A stretch of DNA of 32,956 bases from Mediterranea massiliensis (GCA_958402075.1 CATXSD010000024.1:1-32956); one strand, 5' to 3'; shown: positions 23,565 through 32,604, counted from the stretch's first letter. Program-made: numbers and translations. The notes: a model not told the origin generated them from the letters alone.

Positions 23565-25562
23565 ATGAATGTATGTTGGCTGCTTGGCTTCTTTTGCACA
23601 TTGTCATTATGGGCAAATGATAGGGATTATTTGCTTCCTAAACCTCAGCAATACTTTTTCAATGACGATTCGTTTCGGATGGACAAAGTGAAACTGGTTT
23701 CTTCTGTTCTTCGGGAGGAACTGGAGGATTTTATTGCCGAACAGGGAGGAACTGTCGAGCCGACAGCTTCTTCTTCTATAGTGGTAACATTGTGTGACTC
23801 TCTATATCAAGTTCCCATTCACTCAGATGAGGCTTATCAGCTGAAAGTGACTGCACGACGGATTGATATTGAAGCAATAGCCTTACGTGGGGTTTATATG
23901 GCTTTGCAGACGTTACGTCAGTTGGTGGATTGTGATAGGGATGGGGTAATAATTCGAGGATGTGAGGTTGTGGACTGGCCGGCATTCCCGATTCGAGGGT
24001 TCATGCACGATGTGGGGCGCAGTTATCTGCCTCTTGAAGAATTGAAGCGTGAAATTGCTATCTTGTCAAGGTTTAAGATTAATACATTTCATTGGCATCT
24101 GACCGAAAATCAGGCTTGGCGGTTAGAGAGTAAAATATTCCCTATGTTGAATGATAGTTCAAATATGACTCGGATGAAGGGGAAATACTATAAATTGGAA
24201 GAAGCTCGGGAGCTTGTTGATTTTTGTAAGAAGCATCATGTCTTGTTGATTCCTGAGATTGATATGCCCGGGCATAGTGATGCTTTCAGGCGTGCATTTC
24301 GTCATGACATGCAAAGTCGTGAAGGAAAGAAGATTTTAAAATTGCTGTTAGATGAAATTTGTGAAACATTCGATGTTCCTTATCTTCATATTGGTACAGA
24401 TGAAGTGAAGTTTGCAGATAAAGATTTTGTCCCTGAAATGGTTAGTTATGTGCGTTCTAAAGGGAAAAAAGTTATTTCGTGGAATCCTGGGTGGCGATAC
24501 CGTTTAGGGGAAATAGATATGTTACAACTTTGGAGTTCGAGGGGAAAGGCCCCTGAAGGCATCCCTTTTATAGATTCTCGTTTTCATTATTTGAATCATT
24601 ATGATACATTTGGTGATATTGTTGCTTTGTATAATAGCAGGATTGGAAATGCTGGATGTGAAGGTAAAGCAGTTGGAGTGATGATGTGTGTATGGAATGA
24701 CCGTTTGCTTGGAAATGAGATGGATATATTGTTGGAAAATAATTTTTATCCCAATATGTTAGCGGTTGCAGAGCGTTCGTGGAGAGGTGGAGGAACTGAA
24801 TATTTCAATGGTAAGGGTACAATTCTTCCAACAGATAAGAAGTCGGCTGTTTTTCTTAATTTTGAAGATTTTGAACGACGGTTGTTGTGGTATAAAAAGT
24901 CTATCTTCTCCAACTTTCCTTTTGCTTATGTAAAACAGACGAACGTAAGATGGAAAATAACGGATGCTTTTCCGAATGGAGGTGATTTGAAACGAGTTTT
25001 TCCTCCGGAAAAAGAACTGAAAGAGACTTATGTTTATAAGGGAAAATCATATAAGATGTATGATGCTATAGGGGCAGGTATTTATCTTCGTCATGTTTGG
25101 GGAAAAATTATACCCGCTTTTTATCAAGACCCTCAAGAGGATCATACAGCTTATGCATATACTTATGTTTACTCACCTAAAAAACAAAAGGTCGGATTAT
25201 GGGCAGAGTTTCAAAACTATAGTCGTTCAGAAATGGACCTGCCACCTGTGCAAGGCACATGGGATTATAAGGGAAGCCGTATTTGGATTAATGACGAAGA
25301 AATACTACCTCCCATATGGACGGCTACTCATCGGGTAAAGGATAATGAAGTAGCTTTGGGTAACGAGAATTTTGTGTCCCGACCTCCTATATTGGTATCC
25401 TTGAACGAGGGATGGAATAAGGTGCTGTTAAAATTGCCGATAGGGAAATTCAATACAAATGAGGTGCGTTTGGTTAAATGGATGTTTACCGTTGTATTTG
25501 TAACGCCGGACGGATCTGATGCCGTAGAGGGGTTGATTTATTCACCTGAAAAATCGAAATAG
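23565..25562 (+). CDS. Beta-N-acetylhexosaminidase (GH20)
   Basis: An exported glycosidase of about 665 aa that removes terminal GlcNAc or GalNAc. After a signal peptide (MNVCWLLGFFCTLSLWA) come a GH20b-type domain (about 20-140) and the catalytic barrel, which starts at FPIRGFMHDVGR. TFHWHLTENQAWRLE and YLHIGTDEVKF carry the catalytic Asp-Glu pair (about residue 281). A C-terminal region of roughly 200 residues, rich in beta strands, has no assigned role. Substrate-assisted catalysis through the 2-acetamido group is established for the family. Once NanH removes sialic acid this enzyme can work on the exposed sugars. The frame is open upstream to TTG 23526 and has another ATG at 23553; 23565 gives the best signal peptide. 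Confidence 0.92.
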   Translation: MNVCWLLGFFCTLSLWANDRDYLLPKPQQYFFNDDSFRMDKVKLVSSVLREELEDFIAEQGGTVEPTASSSIVVTLCDSLYQVPIHSDEAYQLKVTARRIDIEAIALRGVYMALQTLRQLVDCDRDGVIIRGCEVVDWPAFPIRGFMHDVGRSYLPLEELKREIAILSRFKINTFHWHLTENQAWRLESKIFPMLNDSSNMTRMKGKYYKLEEARELVDFCKKHHVLLIPEIDMPGHSDAFRRAFRHDMQSREGKKILKLLLDEICETFDVPYLHIGTDEVKFADKDFVPEMVSYVRSKGKKVISWNPGWRYRLGEIDMLQLWSSRGKAPEGIPFIDSRFHYLNHYDTFGDIVALYNSRIGNAGCEGKAVGVMMCVWNDRLLGNEMDILLENNFYPNMLAVAERSWRGGGTEYFNGKGTILPTDKKSAVFLNFEDFERRLLWYKKSIFSNFPFAYVKQTNVRWKITDAFPNGGDLKRVFPPEKELKETYVYKGKSYKMYDAIGAGIYLRHVWGKIIPAFYQDPQEDHTAYAYTYVYSPKKQKVGLWAEFQNYSRSEMDLPPVQGTWDYKGSRIWINDEEILPPIWTATHRVKDNEVALGNENFVSRPPILVSLNEGWNKVLLKLPIGKFNTNEVRLVKWMFTVVFVTPDGSDAVEGLIYSPEKSK

Positions 25563-25599
25563 TAACAATAATTGGGTAGATTATAGCTTGACTATGGTC

Positions 25600-25630
25600 G
25601 TTGGGAAAAATGGTTGCTATGCTATATTTG
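25600..25630 (+). promoter_or_regulatory. Promoter of the SGNH esterase gene
   Basis: GTTG (25600-25603), a 19-nt spacer and TATATTTG (25623-25630) give a full -7 match and a 3-of-4 match for -33. The leader would be about 70 nt and contains an 8-bp tandem repeat. Confidence 0.6.
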
Positions 25631-25681
25631 TGCGGCTGTATCAAATTTCGGGCTGTTATTTGTTTCATGAATAAAAGGAAA

Positions 25682-25713
25682 ATGAGAATATGAGAATATG
25701 AGAATATGAGAAT
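25682..25713 (+). repeat. Four perfect copies of an 8-bp tandem repeat at a start codon
   Basis: ATGAGAAT is repeated four times without error (25682-25713). Each copy carries an ATG (25682, 25690, 25698, 25706). The first three open tiny frames, Met-Arg-Ile-stop, and each stop TGA overlaps the next ATG. The fourth ATG is the start of the SGNH esterase. Confidence 0.9.
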
Positions 25714-26371
25714 AGTTATTTTAGTTATGGTGGCATGTATTTCGTTCTTGTTGCCAATAAAGGCTCAGGAGAACAAATATTCTACGTTTTATTATCAGCG
25801 TGCAACTCTTTTTGAAGAGCTTCCTGTGGCGTCTGATGATATTATTTTTCTGGGAAATAGCATTACAAACGGGGCTGAATGGGCAGAATTGTTAGGTAAT
25901 AGCCATGTAAAGAACAGGGGCATTAGTGGGGATGTCTGTATGGGAGTGTATGATCGCTTGTTTCCTATATTGAGAGGAAAACCTGCTAAAATTTTTTTAT
26001 TGATAGGAATAAACGACGTGAGTGCTGGGCTGCCTGCTGATACGATTGTGAGCCGGATAGAAAAGATTGTGCAAAAGATAAGATGTGACTCTCCCACAAC
26101 TACACTCTATTTGCAAAGCCTGTTGCCAGTGACTGATTATTATAAGAAATTTAGTAGCCACACTTTACATTCGGATATTATTCCAGCTATAAATTGGGGA
26201 ATAAAGAAGATTGCGGATAGAGAAGGGGTAGTTTACATTGACCTTTATAGCAGTTTTGTGGATAGTAAAACTGGAAAGATGAATATTGAATATACCAATG
26301 ACGGTTTGCATCTATTGGGTAAAGGTTATCTGAAATGGGTGGAAATCATTAAACCATATGTTGGTGAATGA
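25706..26371 (+). CDS. Secreted SGNH/GDSL-family esterase
   Basis: A 221-aa exported hydrolase with signal peptide MRIVILVMVACISFLLPIKA. The four SGNH blocks are present: IIFLGNSITNG (Ser), NRGISGD (Gly), LLIGINDVS (Asn) and YTNDGLHLLGKGY (Asp/His). It is short for a sialate O-acetylesterase of the large type and looks like the single-domain group. Its place in a sialic acid locus suggests O-deacetylation of a host glycan, but the substrate is inferred. It has its own promoter and an unusual repeat at the start codon. The three upstream ATGs cannot encode the protein because they stop after three codons. Confidence 0.88.
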   Translation: MRIVILVMVACISFLLPIKAQENKYSTFYYQRATLFEELPVASDDIIFLGNSITNGAEWAELLGNSHVKNRGISGDVCMGVYDRLFPILRGKPAKIFLLIGINDVSAGLPADTIVSRIEKIVQKIRCDSPTTTLYLQSLLPVTDYYKKFSSHTLHSDIIPAINWGIKKIADREGVVYIDLYSSFVDSKTGKMNIEYTNDGLHLLGKGYLKWVEIIKPYVGE

Positions 26372-26497
26372 TTAATTAACAACAACTTTTGAAGGATTTT
26401 TGAATGGTTTTTGGAGTTATTATAGTTGCACTGTTTCTTTGAAAAGAGAATCACATTAATGTAGATTTTTCATTAATTGATATGTATTTTTTAGTTT

Positions 26498-26530
26498 TTT
26501 GTCAAATATTTCTTTATTAACATATTTTTG
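26498..26530 (+). promoter_or_regulatory. Promoter of the lipoprotein-SusC-SusD operon
   Basis: TTTG (26498-26501), 21 nt and TATTTTTG (26523-26530) match the Bacteroidetes consensus at both elements. The predicted leader to ATG 26610 is about 75 nt. A second -7-like TAAATTTG lies at 26564-26571 without a -33 partner. No sigma/anti-sigma pair or hybrid two-component gene adjoins the SusC gene in this window. Confidence 0.8.
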
Positions 26531-26609
26531 CGATAAAAATAGTGCTATTACTAAAATAAATTATAAATTTGTTCTGTATTAATTAACCTTTTGTTTAAAA
26601 ATTGTATTT

Positions 26610-27002
26610 ATGAAAGCTAAATTAAAGTATTTGATGTTGCTGATGGTGCTGTCGGTATCATCGTTGACTTTTGTGGGCTGTGATGATGACGATAATGCTG
26701 TGATGGGCCCAGTGGCCATCAATAGTTGTCAAGCTACATCCACAACCTGTACCATTTATTGGACCTTGGTGCCTAACAGCAATTGTGATGGCTATATTGT
26801 GACGCTCTATGCTGGAACTCGCCAGAATCTTGGATCGCAAGTGGAACAACAGACGTTTGATCACCGTATAGGTCAATACACTTTCGAGGGGCTGACGCCT
26901 GGTACTTCTTATGTGATTTCTACTCAGGCTATACCGAGTGCCTCAAGTGGCTTTAGCGATGCGCAGATGTATTGGAAAGAATTTACTACGTCTGCGGAAT
27001 AA
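26610..27002 (+). CDS. Small FN3-type surface lipoprotein of unknown function
   Basis: A 130-aa protein with a lipoprotein signal (MKAKLKYLMLLMVLSVSSLTFVGC), Cys24 being lipidated. The next residues are DDDDN, an acidic run like the lipoprotein export signal that sends Bacteroidetes lipoproteins to the cell surface. The rest reads as one fibronectin-III-like beta sandwich (about 35-128), with YWTLVPNSNCDGYIVTLYAG, FEGLTPGTSYVISTQA and a final KEFTTSAE strand. No catalytic residues are visible. It is first in the operon, 33 nt before susC. A role as a small surface glycan-binding or docking partner of the SusC/SusD pair is inference from position and signal. Confidence 0.8.
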   Translation: MKAKLKYLMLLMVLSVSSLTFVGCDDDDNAVMGPVAINSCQATSTTCTIYWTLVPNSNCDGYIVTLYAGTRQNLGSQVEQQTFDHRIGQYTFEGLTPGTSYVISTQAIPSASSGFSDAQMYWKEFTTSAE

Positions 27003-27035
27003 GGTAACATATTTATTAACTGAAAAAAAGGTAAC

Positions 27036-30000
27036 ATGAAACACACGAAGCTGAAAATAGGGATCTTTGTGTTGATGTTCGTAACATGTTCATCGACCGT
27101 TGTCTTTGCATCGGTATCCGAAAGTATGGGAACCCTTGCGGTATTGCCTCCTACGGGAGACTGTACAGGTGTTGTATTAGCCCAAACTGGTGAGCCTCTT
27201 ATTGGTGCAACTGTACGTGTCAAAGACACGAACCAGGGAGTCATTACTGATATTGACGGAAAATTCTCCATTACAGGTGTGGAAATAGGTGCTACGTTGC
27301 AGATTTCATATGTTGGCTATAAGACGCAGGAAATTGAGTACAAGGGGAGTCCTCTCAACGTAGTTATGGTTGAAGATAATGTACTAGAAGAGGTGGTTGT
27401 TATCGGTTATGGTGTATCCCAGAAGCGTACCAAAGTTACCAACTCTATTGCCAAGGTCAGTGATGAGGCTTTGAGCGTTGGCGCTCATGCCAATCCGGCT
27501 CAAGCGTTAGCTGGTGCAGTAGCAGGTGTGAAAGTAGATGTAAGTACTGGTTCTCCAGCCGCTACGCCTTCTATTACTATCCGTGGTGGTTCCAATTACG
27601 ATGGTGGTTCCAATGAACCCTTGGTTATCGTCGATGGTGTAATCCGTAGCTCCTTGTCAGACATCAATGCTAATGATATCGAATCAATGGATATCTTGAA
27701 GGATGCCGGTGCTACAGCGCTTTATGGTGCACGTGCGGGTAATGGTGTAATTTTGATTACAACAAAAAAAGGAAAGGCTGGTTCAGCGCGTGTAGATCTC
27801 AATATGAAAGTTGGGCTGAACTATTACGATAACGGCTACACTATGTGTACAGATGAGGACTACCTCTATTACTATCGTTTGGCCTTGCAAAATTGTGAAT
27901 GGACTTTACCGGGTGGAAAATATGCATCTAGTTACAACAGTATGCTGTATGGTACTAACCAGCCTGGCGGTATTGGTCGTACGGAATTGGATGATAATCA
28001 GTCTTATAATATCTTGCGCAAGACGGATAGCAACGCTTATTTGTTGGAGAAAGGCTGGAAAGAAATGCTCGATCCCGTCAGTGACAACTACATCCTGTAT
28101 AAAAACATTGATCCGTTGGAGATGAACGGTCGTACACCATACATTACGCAGGATTACAACATCGGAATTTCAGGTGGAAATGATCGTGGTCAGTATTATG
28201 CAGGTTTGGGCTATTATGATGCAGATGGTGTCATCAAGAACACATTCTATAAGCGATACAGTTTTGCTTTCACCGGCAGCTACAAGTTGAGTAAGTGGCT
28301 GGAGTCGAACTCCGTATTCAATTTCACACGTGCTAACTGGTTGAATGATGATCCGATGCTTAGCACCACGTATTTCCTCAATCGCGGTTTGGGTTACAAG
28401 TTTGTACGTTATTATACGGAAGATGGCACACCTTTGTACGGTACGGGCAATCCGACGTATAACGTGAATGTAAATCAGGGAAATTTTGACCGTGACTATC
28501 AGTCTGATAAGTTCTCGATGACCCAATCACTCACAGCCACTATTATTCCGGGGTTGACTGTAAAAGGTTCTATGAGCTGGTTCTACAATGAAGAATTTGA
28601 TGAATCGTTCAACCGTGCTTATGTTTCCAATAATACAGGTGCTTTAGATCCTACGGGCAATTCTGGTGTGAATAGAACTTATAATACTAGTGCTCAGTTT
28701 CTTCGTTACTTAGACGAAACTTATAATGTTGTAGCCAACTTTAATCGCACGTTTGTCGATGCGCATACCGTAAATGTGATGATTGGTAGTGAATTGTACA
28801 AACGTCGTTATCGTGGATTTAGTGCCAGTGGTTACGGTGCTCCCACGGGCGACTTCCAAGACTTGGCTTTGACGCAGAACGATGCTGACGTGCAATCTCG
28901 TTCAACCGATTCATGGCACAATAAGGAGGCTCTTCTTTCCTATTTTGCACGTGCAGAGTATGATTATAAAAACAAGTACCTGATTGCGGCTACGTTCCGT
29001 CGGGATGGTTATTCACGTTTGGTTAATAACAAATGGGGTAACTTCCCCGGTGTATCTGCTGGCTGGGTGTTTACTGAAGAAGATTTTTGGAAAAAACTGA
29101 ATATGGAATGGGTCAACTACGGTAAGTTGCGCGGTTCGTTTGGCTTAAACGCTACTATTAATTCCAACTATCTAGGCTACTACACCCTTCAAGGGGCTTA
29201 TAGTGCCTACATGTACAATGGTAACTATGGCTATCGGATCAGTTCGTTGCCCAATCCAGATTTGAAATGGGAACGTACACGTACTGGTGAAGTGGGGCTC
29301 GATTTGGGTTTTCTCGGTAATCGTTTCAATCTTAGTTTGACATACTACAACCGTTTGACCATGGATAAATACTCTTCATTGTCGTTGCCGCAAACTACAG
29401 GTTTCTCGTCCGTAACTTACAATAACGGTTCATACCGTAACGAGGGGCTTGAAATAGACTTTAACTCAACGTTGCTGCGTACCCGTGACTTCTCGTGGTC
29501 GTTTAATCTTAACGCTACTTATAATAAGAATACGATTGTGTCCTTGCCGGAAAACGGTTTGCCTAACAACCGTCAAGGTGGTACTGAAGTCTATACAGGA
29601 AATGGGACCGAGACTCACTATATCGGCGGTTATCAGGAGGGGCAGTCACCAGGCAGTATCATTGGTTACGGCGTTGTGAAGATGGTACGCACACAGGCGG
29701 AAGTTGATGCATTGGGTGACTATATCGATATTGGTGGAAGTTACGGTGTAGGTGTGTATGCAACAGAAGCTGGGCGCCAACGTCTTTTAAAATTAGGTTA
29801 TACTAATAACGTACAGCTGATGCCTGGCGACTTTGTATATGAAGACCGCAACGGTGACAATAAGGTTGAAGCTCAAGATCGTAAAGTGCTCGGGAACTTG
29901 ATACCTAAGTGGACTGGCGGTTTCAACACTACATTGAAGTGGAAAAATCTTCAGTTATATGCCCGCTTCGATATGGGTTTTGGCTTTCAAGTTTACGAAT

Positions 30001-30410
30001 CTAACGTAGCTTTCTGGTTGGGTGAAGGTCAGGGAGCCATGGCATTCAACGATGCGGTTCGTGACACATGGACGCCTGACAATCCTGATGCAAAATACCC
30101 CCGTGTAGTTTGGGCTTCGCAGTATGGAACGGATAATTACATCCGTACCAATTCTTTCTTTACCCAAAGCGGTAACTATTTGGCTTGCCGTGAATTACAG
30201 TTGTCCTACACTTTGCCAACTGACATCTGCAAGAAGTTTTTCTGTCAAGGTATGACTGTATCTATTACGGGGCAGAACTTGGGTTACATCAAGTCGTGCA
30301 CTATTCCTTTGCCCGACAACACAACTTATACTTCGGGTAACACGGCTGGTAACGGTGGTACATACAACGTGCCACGCACGCTGCTCTTTGGCCTAAATCT
30401 ATCCTTCTAA
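27036..30410 (+). CDS. SusC-like TonB-dependent outer membrane receptor (NanO type)
   Basis: A 1124-aa outer-membrane porin of the SusC/RagA family that imports bound glycans with energy from TonB. After a signal peptide (ending near VVFA) comes the carboxypeptidase-like extension domain (about 45-120; GATVRVKDTNQGVITDIDGKF, ISYVGYKTQEIEY). Then come the TonB box region EEVVVIGYGVSQKR, the plug (RGGSNYDGGSNEPLVIVDGV, GATALYGARAGNGVILITTKKG) and a long barrel ending ...LLFGLNLSF. The terminal Phe is the usual outer-membrane signature. It pairs with the SusD gene 37 nt downstream. In Tannerella and B. fragilis NanO/NanU is the matching pair for sialic acid; that substrate is assigned here from context. 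Confidence 0.95.
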   Translation: MKHTKLKIGIFVLMFVTCSSTVVFASVSESMGTLAVLPPTGDCTGVVLAQTGEPLIGATVRVKDTNQGVITDIDGKFSITGVEIGATLQISYVGYKTQEIEYKGSPLNVVMVEDNVLEEVVVIGYGVSQKRTKVTNSIAKVSDEALSVGAHANPAQALAGAVAGVKVDVSTGSPAATPSITIRGGSNYDGGSNEPLVIVDGVIRSSLSDINANDIESMDILKDAGATALYGARAGNGVILITTKKGKAGSARVDLNMKVGLNYYDNGYTMCTDEDYLYYYRLALQNCEWTLPGGKYASSYNSMLYGTNQPGGIGRTELDDNQSYNILRKTDSNAYLLEKGWKEMLDPVSDNYILYKNIDPLEMNGRTPYITQDYNIGISGGNDRGQYYAGLGYYDADGVIKNTFYKRYSFAFTGSYKLSKWLESNSVFNFTRANWLNDDPMLSTTYFLNRGLGYKFVRYYTEDGTPLYGTGNPTYNVNVNQGNFDRDYQSDKFSMTQSLTATIIPGLTVKGSMSWFYNEEFDESFNRAYVSNNTGALDPTGNSGVNRTYNTSAQFLRYLDETYNVVANFNRTFVDAHTVNVMIGSELYKRRYRGFSASGYGAPTGDFQDLALTQNDADVQSRSTDSWHNKEALLSYFARAEYDYKNKYLIAATFRRDGYSRLVNNKWGNFPGVSAGWVFTEEDFWKKLNMEWVNYGKLRGSFGLNATINSNYLGYYTLQGAYSAYMYNGNYGYRISSLPNPDLKWERTRTGEVGLDLGFLGNRFNLSLTYYNRLTMDKYSSLSLPQTTGFSSVTYNNGSYRNEGLEIDFNSTLLRTRDFSWSFNLNATYNKNTIVSLPENGLPNNRQGGTEVYTGNGTETHYIGGYQEGQSPGSIIGYGVVKMVRTQAEVDALGDYIDIGGSYGVGVYATEAGRQRLLKLGYTNNVQLMPGDFVYEDRNGDNKVEAQDRKVLGNLIPKWTGGFNTTLKWKNLQLYARFDMGFGFQVYESNVAFWLGEGQGAMAFNDAVRDTWTPDNPDAKYPRVVWASQYGTDNYIRTNSFFTQSGNYLACRELQLSYTLPTDICKKFFCQGMTVSITGQNLGYIKSCTIPLPDNTTYTSGNTAGNGGTYNVPRTLLFGLNLSF

Positions 30411-30447
30411 TTATCATTTTGTTTACATATAAATGGACTATACCAAT

Positions 30448-32271
30448 ATGAAAAAGTATTTTAAATCATTAATACTGGGCGTCTTTATCGGAACCGGCTG
30501 TATGTCGACAACTTCATGCGAGGGTGTACTTGATTTGACTCCTGAGGACTGGTTCAGTGCCTATTCTTTCTGGCAGACAGAATCTGAATACGAGGGTTTT
30601 GTTTCCGCCTTATCTAACCAGTTCCGTGCGAATTACCCAGCTAACATTCTGTTTTACGCTGGCGAGCTACGTGCAGGGACATTAGAATTGACCACTATCG
30701 ACGGTTCTGGTATCTTGAATCAGGCCTACATACAGAATATTTATGATGAGTCTACAAACTATCAGTTCAGCAACTTTGGTGGTTATTATGGATTTATCGC
30801 CAATCTTAACGAATTGATATATAGATGCGATAATGCAGGAACTGTTCTTTCGGATAACGTAAAGAACGGCCTTCTGGGTATTGCCTACGGCTGGCGTGCT
30901 TATGCCTATTTTCAGATGTATCGTATGTATGGCGGAGTTGTATTACGTTTGACGCCTGATGTGGTGCTGGGTCAATACAATCCCATTGAGCTTTATAAGG
31001 GAAGAGCTACGGCTGAAGAGACTTTGACACAGATTAAGCAGGACATTCAGATGTCACTAGACTACTTCAATAAGAGTACCTATGTGATTAATAGTAACAC
31101 ACCGGATTATTATTGGTCTAAAGCAGCCACCGAAATGTTGGCAGGCGAAGTATATCTGTGGTCGGGTAAGGTGGCCACGGGTAACCATGAAGCTGCACCT
31201 GCCGATGTAGCTACGGCTGCCGGATATTTCGAGAACATCATTAATAACTATGGTTATGAATTGCAAGACAATTATTTTGACATTTGGACTATACCGCATA
31301 ACTCCGAGTCAATCTATAGTATCTGTTACTCTGATGAGAACGATGGTGTCTATTACACCTATCCATCGAACTACTTCCTATGGGCTAGAACGACAGGTTC
31401 TTCCTATCAGAATTATTGGAGTACGCACGATAGGGAAGGCTGGGGGCATGTAGAAGGAGTAGCCAACCGTTTCGGTCGTTGGTATAATCCTGCTGCTACG
31501 GAGGACGTAGAGCGGGAGACTGATGTCACTATCTGGGGAATTAGCAGTTTTGGTCCAATGCGTTATACTTATAAAAATTCCCTTTACTATCAATTCGATA
31601 AGGCAGATTCTCGTATCGACATGTTCTACCCGCAGTGGTATTTGAGAGAGGAGGATATGGAGAATAACGTACGCTACATTGCGGATTTTGACCCGACACA
31701 GTTCGAACTAGCAGGTACTTTTGTCTGTAAGTTTCGTCCTAAGATAATTTCGTCGAGTATTTACTATACGTTTGCAAATGACATGCCTATTTATCGTTTG
31801 GCTTTAGCTTACCTTTATGCGGCCGAGTGCGCCAACTATGCTGGTGATAATGACGGTGTAGAAAAATACATCAACGCCGTCCGTGAGCGAGCTTATGGTG
31901 AGAATTGGGATTCCGCAATGTATGGTTACAAGGCTGGAAGTTTTCTCGAGAATGAAAATGCCATTATGCGTGAAAAGGATAAAGAGTTTGTACTGGAAGG
32001 GCAGCGCTGGTGGGATTTACGTCGTCTGACTACCGTGAAAAACGGTACGCAGAAGGATCATTTTGTGTTCCAGCCGCAAGGTTGTGTGGGTTACGGACTA
32101 GATACTACCACTAATCCGTGGATGGTTGATATCTATGGAAACTTGGTTGAAACCGATGTGCCAGTGTTGAACGGAACCACGCAAGACGAGCACCTGTTGC
32201 TATGGCCGATAGATGCTGGAGTAATAGCTTCCGATCCTGAACTTGCTGACCAACAGAATCCTGGCTATTAA
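30448..32271 (+). CDS. SusD/RagB-like glycan-binding lipoprotein (NanU type)
   Basis: A surface lipoprotein of about 607 aa that binds glycan and forms the lid of the SusC channel. The lipoprotein signal is MKKYFKSLILGVFIGTGCMSTTSC, with Cys24 as the likely lipidated residue (STTSC). DLTPEDWFSAYSFWQTESEYEGF is the usual SusD start. GLLGIAYGWRAYAYFQMYRMYGGVV and YLYAAECANYAGD are the TPR-like helices. NAIMREKDKEFVLEGQRWWDLRRL is the strong C-terminal SusD signature. ATG 30448 is chosen because the longer frame (ATG 30433) adds MDYTN in front of the signal peptide. Same operon as susC. The ligand is inferred to be sialic acid or a sialylated glycan. Confidence 0.94.
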   Translation: MKKYFKSLILGVFIGTGCMSTTSCEGVLDLTPEDWFSAYSFWQTESEYEGFVSALSNQFRANYPANILFYAGELRAGTLELTTIDGSGILNQAYIQNIYDESTNYQFSNFGGYYGFIANLNELIYRCDNAGTVLSDNVKNGLLGIAYGWRAYAYFQMYRMYGGVVLRLTPDVVLGQYNPIELYKGRATAEETLTQIKQDIQMSLDYFNKSTYVINSNTPDYYWSKAATEMLAGEVYLWSGKVATGNHEAAPADVATAAGYFENIINNYGYELQDNYFDIWTIPHNSESIYSICYSDENDGVYYTYPSNYFLWARTTGSSYQNYWSTHDREGWGHVEGVANRFGRWYNPAATEDVERETDVTIWGISSFGPMRYTYKNSLYYQFDKADSRIDMFYPQWYLREEDMENNVRYIADFDPTQFELAGTFVCKFRPKIISSSIYYTFANDMPIYRLALAYLYAAECANYAGDNDGVEKYINAVRERAYGENWDSAMYGYKAGSFLENENAIMREKDKEFVLEGQRWWDLRRLTTVKNGTQKDHFVFQPQGCVGYGLDTTTNPWMVDIYGNLVETDVPVLNGTTQDEHLLLWPIDAGVIASDPELADQQNPGY

Positions 32272-32345
32272 TTAAGCGATTAGATAAAAAGGACAAGTAG
32301 CCTTTGTATAACACATTGAGTTTTCTTAGGTATTAGTTTTTTTGA

Positions 32346-32387
32346 AGAGGATACGTTGTCTTAAATGATAGCGTATCTTTCTTTTTT
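32346..32387 (+). terminator. Weak terminator-like hairpin after susD
   Basis: GATACG (32350-32355) can pair with CGTATC (32372-32377), extended by AAGA/TCTT with one bulge, and is followed by a T-rich run (to about 32387). The loop is long (16 nt), so the call is tentative. It would end the lipoprotein-susC-susD transcript about 110 nt after the susD stop. Confidence 0.4.
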
Positions 32388-32431
32388 AAACTTTCTATCT
32401 TTCTATCAGAAATAGTGTAATTTGATAAGGA

Positions 32432-32447
32432 AGATACTACTTCGTCT
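32432..32447. other. No feature found around the AT-rich middle of the susD-esterase gap
   Basis: The stretch between the two hairpins (about 32388-32507) carries no promoter, repeat or coding signal that I can support. Confidence 0.3.
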
Positions 32448-32525
32448 GACTTTTCCATTAAGTAATTCTTGTTGTAATCCTGCAGTGGTGTGGCTGTATT
32501 GACTAATTGTTTCTTTGAAAAGAAC

Positions 32526-32571
32526 TCCGTCATTGACATGAATTGTATCAATGACGGACTACAATTTTTTT
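32526..32571 (+). terminator. Hairpin with T run before the sialate esterase
   Basis: TCCGTCATTGA (32526-32536) and TCAATGACGGA (32548-32558) form a perfect 11-bp stem with an 11-nt loop. A run of seven T residues ends at 32571, six nt beyond the stem. It is a terminator of the susC-susD transcript or an operator/attenuator for the next gene, whose ATG is 33 nt downstream. Confidence 0.6.
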
Positions 32572-32604
32572 GATTTTTGTCGAATTCATATTAAAACTAA
32601 AATA

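Larger units (their letters stand above)
32272..32604. other. Intergenic region between susD and the sialate esterase
   Basis: 333 nt without a credible gene. It holds two terminator-like hairpins (32346-32387 and 32526-32571), a copy of a 16-nt sequence also present upstream of the lipoprotein gene (32508-32523), and a weak promoter-like GATTTTTG (32572-32579) just before the esterase. A minus-strand open frame of 72 codons across it has no support. Confidence 0.6.

Noticed and set aside
32333..32551. Minus-strand open frame of 72 codons after susD
   Set aside because: It has no promoter, no recognised domain, and both ends fall in hairpins. Kept as intergenic, although its composition is not impossible for a small gene.
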